A stretch of 64,000 nt of DNA from positions 62,001 through 126,000 of the forward strand of contig NZ_QJKB01000001.1 of NCBI RefSeq assembly GCF_003201815.1, given 5' to 3'. The notes beneath the pieces are model-generated. The model ran no database searches. It saw only the letters and a list, made by a program, of their open reading frames with translations, and had not been told where the DNA came from. The translations under genes were made by a program, and so were the position numbers. Positions 19,302 to 27,270 of the stretch are shown here, piece by piece. The stretch comes from Undibacterium pigrum (GTDB lineage: Bacteria; Pseudomonadota; Gammaproteobacteria; Burkholderiales; Burkholderiaceae_D). Position 1 is the first letter of the stretch. Each line of letters opens with the position of its first letter.

Positions 19302-19819
19302 AAATACCGTTTTTTATGATCGCTGTTCTGCTGGCGGGCAATGTGATGGCCGATTCAGCGACGACATCACAATCCACCGATCTAATGGATAAGGCCAGCC
19401 TGGATGCGACCGTGATCCGCACATTGGCAAGCCAGACCAGAGTTGAATTACTGCAGGTTGGGGGGGCATGGACGAATGTCAAGACCTCCTCTGGTCAGGC
19501 AGGATGGGTGAAGCTGACCGCCTTGCGCTTTGATGCCAGCCCAGGTAGCAATGCTGCGCCTGTTTCTGGCGGCAATGGGTTTAATGCTTTGCTGACGGGT
19601 GGGCGTACTTCGAATACAGGCTCGGTTGGTACAGGTGTCAAAGGTCTGGATAAGGAAGACTTGCGCCGCGCTTCACCGAATTATTCTGAACTACAGAAAA
19701 TGCAAGCCAATGCTGTCAGCAAGGACAGTGCGCGTAGCTTTGCGCAAAGGTCCAATTTGCCAGCAGTAAATGTAGAGTACATGGATCAAAACAACACTGG
19801 CAAGCGGGGGAATAATTAA
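19298..19819 (+). CDS. Secreted SH3-domain protein
   Basis: This 173-residue protein has a signal peptide (MKIPFFMIAVLLAGNVMA) and a bacterial SH3 fold at about residues 25-80, with the typical VELLQVGGAWTNVKTSSGQ and GWVK. Such domains bind peptidoglycan or proteins. The rest is Gly/Ser/Asn-rich and probably flexible. It overlaps the cyclase stop by 4 bp and precedes an M48 peptidase by one base. This tight packing suggests one operon and joint action in the periplasm. Confidence 0.85.
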   Translation: MKIPFFMIAVLLAGNVMADSATTSQSTDLMDKASLDATVIRTLASQTRVELLQVGGAWTNVKTSSGQAGWVKLTALRFDASPGSNAAPVSGGNGFNALLTGGRTSNTGSVGTGVKGLDKEDLRRASPNYSELQKMQANAVSKDSARSFAQRSNLPAVNVEYMDQNNTGKRGNN

Positions 19820-19820
19820 T

Positions 19821-20678
19821 ATGCGCGCTACAAAAAAAATACTGATCGCCAGCCTCATTATTGCACTCTCTGGTTCTGCATTTGCGCAGCTTGGTGACCT
19901 CTTCAATAAATTGCCTGGCAACGTAAAAACTCTTGCTGAGGGGGCAAAAAATCTGGTGGATAAAACCAAGGAAATTGATGAGCCCAAAGAAATTGCCTTG
20001 GGCAATGAATTTGCGGCCAGTTTATTGGGTGCAAAGCCTTTGTTGAATGACCCAGCTTTGCAGCGCTATGTAAATACATTGGGCCGCTGGCTGGCTTCGC
20101 AAACTGAAAGGCCAGATTTGCCGTGGACATTCGCTGTGCTTGATGATGTCGGTTTCAATGCTTTTGCTACGCCTGGTGGTAATATTTTTGTGACCAGAGG
20201 TTTGTTGGCGCGCATGCGCAGCGAATCTGAATTGGCAGGTGTGCTAGCACACGAGATTGCTCATGTATTACGTAAGCATCATTTGAATGCGATTCGTAAT
20301 GCGGGTGGTGTGGGAGTGTTTGCTGATCTTGCAGCATCCCAGCTTAAATGGGATGCTAATCTTAAGACTTTTGCAGCCAATGTTTTTAAAGATTTGTATG
20401 CAAAAGGTCTCGACAAGGCAGATGAATATGACGCTGATCGTGTGGGTGTCGTGATTGCCGCACGTGCAGGTTTTGACCCCTATGGATTGCCTGCTGTAAT
20501 ACAAACCTTGCAGTCACAAAGTGCCCAGGATAATAATTTTACTCTGCAGTTTGAAACCCATCCTTCGCCGGCGGACCGCCTGGATAGCCTGGACAAAGCC
20601 ATGCGCAATCGCTTTGAATCGACTAACGGTTCTCAGGGGCGTCCGTTTAATGAACGTGTCAAAGAATTCAGTCGTTGA
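19821..20678 (+). CDS. Periplasmic M48-family zinc metallopeptidase
   Basis: The product has 285 residues with a signal peptide ending near AFAQ (residues 20-23). The zinc motif HEIAH is at residues 144-148, and the third ligand is probably Glu202 in EYDAD. The M48 C-terminal THPSPADRLDSL is also present. Related periplasmic M48 proteins such as BepA/YfgC and LoiP take part in outer-membrane protein quality control, but this one lacks BepA's long TPR tail, so its substrate is unknown. It is the third gene of the cyclase operon and is followed by a terminator. Confidence 0.9.
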   Translation: MRATKKILIASLIIALSGSAFAQLGDLFNKLPGNVKTLAEGAKNLVDKTKEIDEPKEIALGNEFAASLLGAKPLLNDPALQRYVNTLGRWLASQTERPDLPWTFAVLDDVGFNAFATPGGNIFVTRGLLARMRSESELAGVLAHEIAHVLRKHHLNAIRNAGGVGVFADLAASQLKWDANLKTFAANVFKDLYAKGLDKADEYDADRVGVVIAARAGFDPYGLPAVIQTLQSQSAQDNNFTLQFETHPSPADRLDSLDKAMRNRFESTNGSQGRPFNERVKEFSR

Positions 20679-20696
20679 TCGATTAAGTACTGAATG

Positions 20697-20737
20697 AAAA
20701 ACGCCGCACCAGTTTCAACTGATGCGGCGTTTTTTTA
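20697..20737 (+). terminator. Bidirectional intrinsic terminator
   Basis: ACGCCGCA (20701-20708) pairs with TGCGGCGT (20723-20730), extended inside by CAGTT/AACTG. There is an A run before and seven T residues after. It can end both the M48 gene on + and the convergent gene on -. Confidence 0.9.
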
Positions 20738-20762
20738 TGATGAACTGATAATCACAAAACTG

Positions 20763-21581
20763 CTAGTAAAATTTTGCCAGTACTTTCGGTAGCTTACCGT
20801 TCGCCGTTCCTTTGCGTATCACCGCATTCAATTTATCCATCTCTGCTTCGTATTTGCCATTTGCTGCGGCGAAATGGGTAGTGTCGTAAAACACAGGTTT
20901 GGCAGAAACATAGAAGGTCTTGCCTGTCAGTTCAGGGTCGTTGAAGCTGGGCACTAGCTGGTCGCGCAGGTAGGCTTCTACCTGGCTTGCGCGTTGCAAC
21001 TGGCGCACTGGCCAGAGCATGATGTCGCTGCGGCGGTTCATCAGTTTTTTAAAGCGGGCGGCAGATGAGGCAGAATCTTCCTGTACCTGGAACACAACAT
21101 TTTTGGCCTTTTCAAAATCCATGCCGTGACTAAAGCCGCGGCCTACACTGACAGTTTTGCCGCGCAAGTCTTCCACTGTTTGAAAGTTGGGGCGAGGGTC
21201 GCCATACGTAATCGCCCAGATTTTTTCACTGACGACGGGGATGGAAAAGTGATAGAGCTGCAGCCGTTCTGGGGATCTGGAAATGCCAAAAATAATACCT
21301 TCGCCATTTTGCGCCATGAGCTGAGCACGGTTCCAGGGCAATATCTGTTTGTCAAATTGAATGCCGGATTCATGCTCAAAATAAATGAGGATGTCTTCCA
21401 GATCGCGATCCAGCGGCAAGGGCCGGCCATGGATGTCCAGGTTTTCTTGCAGGAAGAGTTTGATGATGGGTTTGATGGCTGGTTTGCTTGTGCCAGTTTT
21501 TGCCGTTGCGGCAAATACAGACGAGTGAGCAAATGCTGACAATAAGAGAAGGCAGATAAACTGTTTAAAGCGGTGCAACAT
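20763..21581 (-). CDS. Periplasmic solute-binding-like protein (PBP2 fold)
   Basis: The ATG at 21581 gives 272 residues with a signal peptide (FICLLLLSAFAHSSVFA). An upstream TTG at 21611 is less likely. The mature part resembles the family 3 extracellular solute-binding domain, with PWNRAQLMAQNGEG, then the hinge-region DLRGKTVSVGRGFS. No ABC permease or ATPase gene lies nearby, so this may be an orphan binding protein or a sensor component, as is common in Oxalobacteraceae. The ligand cannot be predicted. Confidence 0.82.
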   Translation of the reverse strand: MLHRFKQFICLLLLSAFAHSSVFAATAKTGTSKPAIKPIIKLFLQENLDIHGRPLPLDRDLEDILIYFEHESGIQFDKQILPWNRAQLMAQNGEGIIFGISRSPERLQLYHFSIPVVSEKIWAITYGDPRPNFQTVEDLRGKTVSVGRGFSHGMDFEKAKNVVFQVQEDSASSAARFKKLMNRRSDIMLWPVRQLQRASQVEAYLRDQLVPSFNDPELTGKTFYVSAKPVFYDTTHFAAANGKYEAEMDKLNAVIRKGTANGKLPKVLAKFY

Positions 21582-21889
21582 AGGTGGTCTCGACGACAGT
21601 TCAACTGCCAATTGGTATTTCTAAAAAAATGTTGCAATGAAGTGGCATTGCATTTTGATAAGCAGATTGTTTTTTTACGTAGACATCATGGTATCAATAA
21701 GCCCATGAAGATGGATATCTGAATGCTGTCTCAAAATTCGTGTTTTGGTCCGGCCTGATTGTAGTCTGCAATTGCCCGAATTTTGTGCGTTCTTCAGTCA
21801 GGAAAACTTTGTTTGCATTCTTGTGCTTATATTAAGTTGAAAACAAGTAGAATTTGGTCTTGTAACCAAAATAATCAACAGTCTTTCCC
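21582..21889 (+). other. Divergent intergenic region with a candidate regulator operator
   Basis: This 308-bp gap separates the solute-binding protein gene on - from the TetR gene on +. No gene is visible. Its notable feature is a perfect inverted repeat, TTTGGT-N6-ACCAAA, at 21853-21870, starting 37 bp before the TetR start codon, which fits an autoregulatory operator. Confidence 0.5.
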
Positions 21890-22498
21890 ATGTCCAGAAA
21901 ATCCAATACCGAGCAGCGTCGTAAAGAGATCGTTTTTGCCTTGTTGTCTGTCATGGCAGAGCATGGCTATGAAAAGGCGACCATACTGGCGATTGCCAAA
22001 CAGGCAGGCCTGGCACCGGGTTTGATTCATTACCATTTCAAGAGCAAGGGCGAAATCCTGCTTTATCTGGTCAAGTTGCTGGCGACGATGTCACGGGCAC
22101 GCTATGACTTGCTGGCGGCAACGGCCAATACCTCACAAGAAAGACTGCAGGCTTATATCAATGCACGTCTGGCCAAAGGCGAGGGCGCGATGCCTGAGGC
22201 GGTTTCAGCCTGGGTGGTGATAGGTGCTGAAGCAGTACGCCAGCCAGAAGTGCGTGCGGTATTTCAGGAGGCGATTGCGGCTGAGTTGTTGTTGATACAG
22301 GATTTGCTGGCGGCATGTCTGCAAGACCAGAAGAAGGTCATCAGCGGCGTGGCAGAACTGGCTGCTGGCCTGCTGGCCTTTATGGAGGGGGCATTTCAAC
22401 TCGCCAGTGCAGCGGGGGATATCATGCCACAAGGCTATGCAGCAACCACCGCCAGGGCATTTATAGAGAATAGTCTGGCAGCACAAGCACCAGCCTGA
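21890..22498 (+). CDS. TetR-family regulator, BetI-like
   Basis: This 202-residue repressor-type protein has an N-terminal helix-turn-helix (about residues 10-55: EIVFALLSVMAEHGYEKAT, IAKQAGLAPGLIHYHFKSKG). The C-terminal ligand domain has a BetI-like layout. A perfect inverted repeat just upstream (21853-21870) may be its own operator. No metabolic gene is directly beside it on the same strand; a second, convergent TetR gene follows, so its target is unclear. Confidence 0.87.
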   Translation: MSRKSNTEQRRKEIVFALLSVMAEHGYEKATILAIAKQAGLAPGLIHYHFKSKGEILLYLVKLLATMSRARYDLLAATANTSQERLQAYINARLAKGEGAMPEAVSAWVVIGAEAVRQPEVRAVFQEAIAAELLLIQDLLAACLQDQKKVISGVAELAAGLLAFMEGAFQLASAAGDIMPQGYAATTARAFIENSLAAQAPA

Positions 22499-22539
22499 TT
22501 GATCTTAAGGCTTTCGATAGAGAACCGTGCCCAGGAGCC

Positions 22540-23100
22540 TCATTCTTTCCAGCCATTCTTCATGAGGCTGAACAAGGTATGCAGTGAAGCTATGGGATCT
22601 TCAGCGTCTTTAGAGCGATGGAAGGCATCCAGGATAAAGTGGGCGATGGCTTCTGCCTCAGCTGGGGCAAGTGCATGCTTTGTCTCTTGTTGCAGCGCGA
22701 CCGCCAGTGATTTTTCATAACGCATCCAGATTTGTTTTGCGTAGATATACAAGTCTGGCGTGGAGTAAATCAATTTTTTGAAAGCCGCCACTTCCTTTTT
22801 CTTGTTGGCGTCAAAGGCGGTGTAGCTTGAAAAATGTTCAAGCAGGGCATCGAGGATGGATACACCTTTTTTCCTCTGAGTGACGGCTGCAATCAATCTT
22901 TCTTCCCGTTCATCTTCTTCATCAAACACCAGGGTTTCTTTAGTGGGAAAGTATTTGAATAGCGTAGGCACGGATACTTCAGCCAGTCTGGCAATTTCTG
23001 CTGTCGTGACTTCGTTATAACCTTTTTCTATGAACAGCCCAGTCGCCAGATCAGAAATCATCTTCCTGGTTTTCGCTTTCTTTAATTCCCTCAGTCCCAT
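22540..23100 (-). CDS. TetR-family regulator, divergent from the monooxygenase gene
   Basis: The ATG at 23100 has GGAG seven bases upstream and gives 186 residues. The DNA-binding domain is at about 8-55 (KMISDLATGLFIEKGYNEVTT, VPTLFKYFPTKE). The gene is divergently transcribed from a TetX-like monooxygenase and MFS gene, a classic repressor/efflux layout. A near-perfect inverted repeat, AAGTGA-CT-TTACTT at 23163-23176, overlaps the likely promoter of the monooxygenase gene and is a good operator candidate. Confidence 0.88.
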   Translation of the reverse strand: MGLRELKKAKTRKMISDLATGLFIEKGYNEVTTAEIARLAEVSVPTLFKYFPTKETLVFDEEDEREERLIAAVTQRKKGVSILDALLEHFSSYTAFDANKKKEVAAFKKLIYSTPDLYIYAKQIWMRYEKSLAVALQQETKHALAPAEAEAIAHFILDAFHRSKDAEDPIASLHTLFSLMKNGWKE

Positions 23101-23162
23101 CAAAGGCTCCAAATTGTGTTCATGTCACATTTTAGCAGATTTATTACCTCAATAAATAAATT

Positions 23163-23198
23163 AAGTGACTTTACTTTTTAATTTGATTAAATTATAGT
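23163..23198 (+). promoter_or_regulatory. Promoter with overlapping candidate TetR operator
   Basis: TTTACT (23170-23175) and TATAGT (23193-23198) are 17 bp apart, a fair sigma-70 match. The inverted repeat AAGTGA-CT-TTACTT (23163-23176, one mismatch) covers the -35, so a bound repressor would block transcription. The predicted leader to the monooxygenase start is about 150 bases. Confidence 0.45.
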
Positions 23199-23358
23199 GT
23201 GACTCAAGGCAGTATTCAGGTTGCTCATTTTTGGCAAAGATTTTTGACTTCAGCAAAAAATCCCAGCTCTCCTGCAATATTTGCAATTTCAAAACGTCTA
23301 TCCATTGAGTATGTAATTAAGTTGCAATATCGCAGAGCTATTGCGGTAAAAGCATGCG

Positions 23359-24594
23359 ATGAGATGGATAAAAAAACCCGGAATGACCGCGATGAGACAA
23401 ATCCATAAGCAAAGCCCAATACAAGACAAGCAAATTGCCATCATCGGTGCAGGGCCGGGTGGATTGACACTGGCGCGCCTGCTGCAAATGCATGGCGCGA
23501 AAGTGAAGGTGTTTGAGAGGGATATCAACCAGTTTGCCAGAGTGCAGGGCGCCACCCTGAATTTGAATGAAGGCTCTGGTTTGTCTGCCTTGCGTGCCGC
23601 CGGTTTGATGGAGGCGTTTGAACTGGCATATCGTCCAGGGGCCGAGAAAATGCTGTTTGTGGACGCACAGGCAGCAGTCATCATTGATGAGCTTGATTCA
23701 GAAAGCAATGACAGACCAGAGATAGATCGTGGTCCTTTAAGGAACTTGCTGCTGGCTTCGCTGATGGATGACACGGTGGTCTGGGATGCCCGTTTCTCTT
23801 CCTTGCAAAGAACAGAAGAGTCGGTCGAGATTGCATTTGAAAATGGCAACAAATTTACTGCCGATTTGCTGATCGCTGCCGATGGTGCCAACTCAAAAAT
23901 ACGTCCTTATATCACTCCGCTGGCACCGGAGTATTCTGGGGTGACTGTGCTTGAGGGCAGTGTCGCTGACGTGGCAAACACTATTCCAGAATTGTATGAA
24001 TTACTGGATGGTGGAAAAGTTTGTGTGCTCGACGATGAAAAGACATTATTCATTGTCTTGAAAGGCGATGGCAGTGTCGCTTTTTATACCGGGCATAAGG
24101 CAGATCAGGACTGGTGCAGACAGTGTGGAATTGATTTCTCTGACCGTGAGCAGGTATTGGCCTGGTTCAGACAAGAATTCAAGGGCTGGAGTGATATCTG
24201 GGCAGAACTGTTCAGACATGCCACTCTGCCTTTCATGCCGCGCCCGCAATTCTGTGCACCTGTCGATCAACACTGGCAGTCTTTGTCGAATCTGACCATG
24301 CTGGGTGATGCTGCCCATGTCATGCCACCCTATGCAGGTGAGGGCGTGAACATGGCGATGCAGGATGCTCTGGTGCTGGCGAGCCAGTTGCTGAACCCGG
24401 ATATGCCTGATATGCGCGCAGCTATTGCCGCCTATGAAACCGAGATGCGTGAAAGAAATGCACAAACAGCAGCAGAGACACTGAAATTTACCAGGGTCTT
24501 TCATTCTTATGAAGCCGTACCATTTTTCAGGGAATTCTTTTCCGGGAACCAGGACGTGCTTTTACAAAATGATGGCTTCAGGGTCGCTGCATAA
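23359..24594 (+). CDS. TetX-like FAD-dependent monooxygenase
   Basis: This product of about 411 residues belongs to the class A flavoprotein monooxygenases. The FAD-binding IIGAGPGGLTLARLL is at residues 28-42 and the second FAD motif, LGDAAHVMPPYAGEGVNMA, is near 312-330. Overall it reads most like the TetX tetracycline-inactivating group: IWD/VWD after the Arg-Asn/Gly-x-LR segment and the spacing of motifs agree. Such homologues in environmental bacteria act on varied aromatic or polyketide substrates, so tetracycline activity is not implied. Starts at 23383 or 23392 are possible, and none has a good ribosome-binding sequence. The MFS gene follows in the same direction after 105 bp. Confidence 0.85.
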   Translation: MRWIKKPGMTAMRQIHKQSPIQDKQIAIIGAGPGGLTLARLLQMHGAKVKVFERDINQFARVQGATLNLNEGSGLSALRAAGLMEAFELAYRPGAEKMLFVDAQAAVIIDELDSESNDRPEIDRGPLRNLLLASLMDDTVVWDARFSSLQRTEESVEIAFENGNKFTADLLIAADGANSKIRPYITPLAPEYSGVTVLEGSVADVANTIPELYELLDGGKVCVLDDEKTLFIVLKGDGSVAFYTGHKADQDWCRQCGIDFSDREQVLAWFRQEFKGWSDIWAELFRHATLPFMPRPQFCAPVDQHWQSLSNLTMLGDAAHVMPPYAGEGVNMAMQDALVLASQLLNPDMPDMRAAIAAYETEMRERNAQTAAETLKFTRVFHSYEAVPFFREFFSGNQDVLLQNDGFRVAA

Positions 24595-24699
24595 AAAAAC
24601 TACGCAAAAACAACGCAAAGCAACACAAAACAAACCCAATAACAATATCTGCTCAGCTAACAATAAATAGCCTGGGTTTTAGTCCAAAAGAAAGAAAAT

Positions 24700-25953
24700 A
24701 TGAATCAATCCATACCTATAGAATCGCCAGCAAGCTTTACTGGCTATCAAAAATTTGTGCTCGCCATACTGGCGTTTTTGCAGTTCACCATCATCCTGGA
24801 TTTCATGATCATGTCACCGCTGGGTGCGATCCTGATGCCAGCTTTGAATATCTCACCTTCACAGTTTGGTGTGGTGGTATCTGCCTATGCCTTCAGTGCT
24901 GGTATTGCCGGTTTTGCGGCTGCGGGTTTTGCAGATCGTTTTGACCGTAAAAAGCTGCTGCTGTTTTTCTACGCCGGTTTTATCCTGGGTACTTTCCTGT
25001 GCGGTATCGCGCCTAATTTCTACTTCCTGTTATTTGCCCGCATAGTGACGGGTTTGTTTGGCGGTGTCATCGGTGCCATCGTGCTGGCGATCACGACAGA
25101 TTTGTTCCCGTTCTCCATGCGTGGCAGGGTCATGGGCGTGTTGCAAACAGCTTTTGCAGCCAGCCAGATTCTGGGTTTGCCTATTGGTCTTTACCTTTCT
25201 GCACACTGGGGCTGGCATGCACCTTTCATGATGATCGTCGGCATGGCAGCTATCGTCGGCGTCATTATCATCGCCAACCTGAAACCTATTGATGGTCATT
25301 TGAAATTGCAGTCTGACCGCAACCCCTTCCATCACCTGAAAGACACGATAGCAACCCCAAGATATTTGCTGGCGTTTGCCGCGACTGGCCTGTTAAGCAT
25401 AGGTGGTTATATGCTGATGCCATTCAGCAGTGCCTTCTCAGTGAATAATCTGGGGATTACGATGAAAGAGTTGCCGATGGTCTATCTGGTGACTGGCCTG
25501 GGTGCCATCGTCACCGGCCCGCTGGTTGGCAAACTGAGCGACAAGTTTGGTAAATACCGCGTGTTTTTATTTGGCGCTGTCATGACGATTATCATGGCAG
25601 TCATTTATACCCGTCTTGGTGTGACACCTTTACATACGGTCATCCTGGTCAATGTCTTGTTGTTCGTCGGTATCTTTTCACGCATCATTCCGGCTCAGGC
25701 GATGATGTCGGCTGTGCCCGCCGCTGACAGCCGTGGTTCATTCATGGCGATTAACTCATCCCTGCAACAAATCGCCGGTGGTGTTGGTTCTGTGGTTGCT
25801 GGCATGATAGTCAGCCAGCCTGCTGGCGGCGGACCTATCCTGCATTTTGATTTGCTGGGTGATATCCTGGTGCTGACGGTGCTGATTACCGCAGTCATGA
25901 TGTATTTCATACACCGCATGGTTGCCGTGCCTGCGGTCGCCCAGCCAGCATAA
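24700..25953 (+). CDS. MFS transporter, probable drug/metabolite exporter
   Basis: The product has 417 residues with 12 hydrophobic segments. It has the MFS loop motif GFADRFDRKKLL between helices 2 and 3 (about residues 80-92), and an equivalent GKLSDKFGKYR in the second half (about 269-279). It resembles the DHA1/AraJ-type exporters. It lies behind the TetX-like monooxygenase gene and is probably controlled together with it by the divergent TetR. The substrate is unknown. Confidence 0.88.
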   Translation: MNQSIPIESPASFTGYQKFVLAILAFLQFTIILDFMIMSPLGAILMPALNISPSQFGVVVSAYAFSAGIAGFAAAGFADRFDRKKLLLFFYAGFILGTFLCGIAPNFYFLLFARIVTGLFGGVIGAIVLAITTDLFPFSMRGRVMGVLQTAFAASQILGLPIGLYLSAHWGWHAPFMMIVGMAAIVGVIIIANLKPIDGHLKLQSDRNPFHHLKDTIATPRYLLAFAATGLLSIGGYMLMPFSSAFSVNNLGITMKELPMVYLVTGLGAIVTGPLVGKLSDKFGKYRVFLFGAVMTIIMAVIYTRLGVTPLHTVILVNVLLFVGIFSRIIPAQAMMSAVPAADSRGSFMAINSSLQQIAGGVGSVVAGMIVSQPAGGGPILHFDLLGDILVLTVLITAVMMYFIHRMVAVPAVAQPA

Positions 25954-26049
25954 GGCATTACGTGTCGGGTTGATGTTTGGTTGAGGTCTGGTTGAGTATA
26001 TGGCAATTTTCTGAGATCATGCCATATCACTCAATCAGGATGAACACGA

Positions 26050-27195
26050 ATGCTCAATTGCGAAAACTGCGGTACTGAAAATAAAGACGGGGCCAAGTTT
26101 TGCAAATCCTGTGGATCAGCCATCACTGTCAATGCAGATAACGGTGCCCCGCCCGGTTCGGCCTTGTCATGTGCAAATTGCCAGACCGATTTGGCAGCCG
26201 GGGCAAAATTTTGCAAGAAGTGCGGGACCAGCGTCATCGCCCCAGCTTCTGCCGCTGACCCCTTGGCTTCCAGCGAAACTCTTGACATCGATATTGATGA
26301 TGAGATTCTCAATGGCACCAGCCCGTTAATACAAGCTGACACACCAGCTAACAAACAAGCTGATATAGCATCGCCCAGCCAGGATACTCCCAAAGAGTTA
26401 CCGCCGGAGCCAGATGGGATTAGCGTCACACCAGCCCCAGACCCTGTTGCCATAGCAGCGCAGGTTGAACTGCCAGCCAGCAAACCAGTTGACCTGAACA
26501 AAAAAAGTGCCAGCCCCGATGTCGCCGTACCCGGCGATGTCATCAAATCCAGCATACAGCCTTCTCATGTCATGGCAGCCGCAGTGGCCTTGCTGCTGGT
26601 GCTGGTATTGGCTGGTGGCTATTTTTGGCTATCGCCAGGTAAGCCTGCAGATAATCTTGCGCAAAGCAGTAAGCCGTCTGTGCAGAGTCCGATGCTTGTT
26701 ACAGAAGCTGCTGTCGCCACTCCAGTCGCTGCATCAGCCGTCGCTATGCCACCGCCAACTCCTGCGCCAGAGATTGCGACAACACCGAGCCCGGCAACTG
26801 AGCCTGTGCAGTCGGCCCCAATCCCAGAACCAGCTTCAGTTGCTGTCGCATCGAATGCACAAAATGCGAAAAAGAAAACCAAAAAGAAAAATGACGATGA
26901 TTTCGATGACGACGATGATTTTGATGATGAGCATCCTGCAACTGGCAAGCGCCAGCGCAACCTGAATGCGCAACATCAGGAGTTTGGACGTGGTATGCCC
27001 ACCCCTTTCGGCAACGGCGGGTTCGGTCAGGGGCAAGGCCAAGTAGTGGCTTTGTTGGCGCGTTCGGACAGTTTTCTCGCCAGTGGCGATTATGACCGTG
27101 CCATTGCGACCGCACAAAGCGCGCTGGCTCTGGACCCCAATAATGCGGCAGCCAAAGCCAGGATAAAAAAAGCCCGGCGCTTGCAAGGTGAGTAA
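26050..27195 (+). CDS. Double zinc-ribbon membrane protein with acidic linker and TPR-like end
   Basis: This 381-residue protein has two N-terminal zinc ribbons, with Cys pairs at 4/7 and 18/21 and again at 41/44 and 55/58. A Pro/Ala-rich linker leads to one membrane helix at about 174-194, then another low-complexity stretch with a Lys block followed by an Asp-rich block (about 275-297). The C-terminal 50 residues look like a TPR pair (GDYDRAIATAQSALALDPNN). Zinc ribbons in the cytoplasm plus a periplasmic TPR fit a membrane scaffold. No exact family is recognised. The next gene encodes another zinc-ribbon membrane protein. Confidence 0.75.
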   Translation: MLNCENCGTENKDGAKFCKSCGSAITVNADNGAPPGSALSCANCQTDLAAGAKFCKKCGTSVIAPASAADPLASSETLDIDIDDEILNGTSPLIQADTPANKQADIASPSQDTPKELPPEPDGISVTPAPDPVAIAAQVELPASKPVDLNKKSASPDVAVPGDVIKSSIQPSHVMAAAVALLLVLVLAGGYFWLSPGKPADNLAQSSKPSVQSPMLVTEAAVATPVAASAVAMPPPTPAPEIATTPSPATEPVQSAPIPEPASVAVASNAQNAKKKTKKKNDDDFDDDDDFDDEHPATGKRQRNLNAQHQEFGRGMPTPFGNGGFGQGQGQVVALLARSDSFLASGDYDRAIATAQSALALDPNNAAAKARIKKARRLQGE

Positions 27196-27270
27196 ATTGC
27201 CGCTGAATTTCCACACAGCTCCACTGAGTCCCCTTAATCCCGACGATATTTCAAATAAAGAGTTGCGCGC

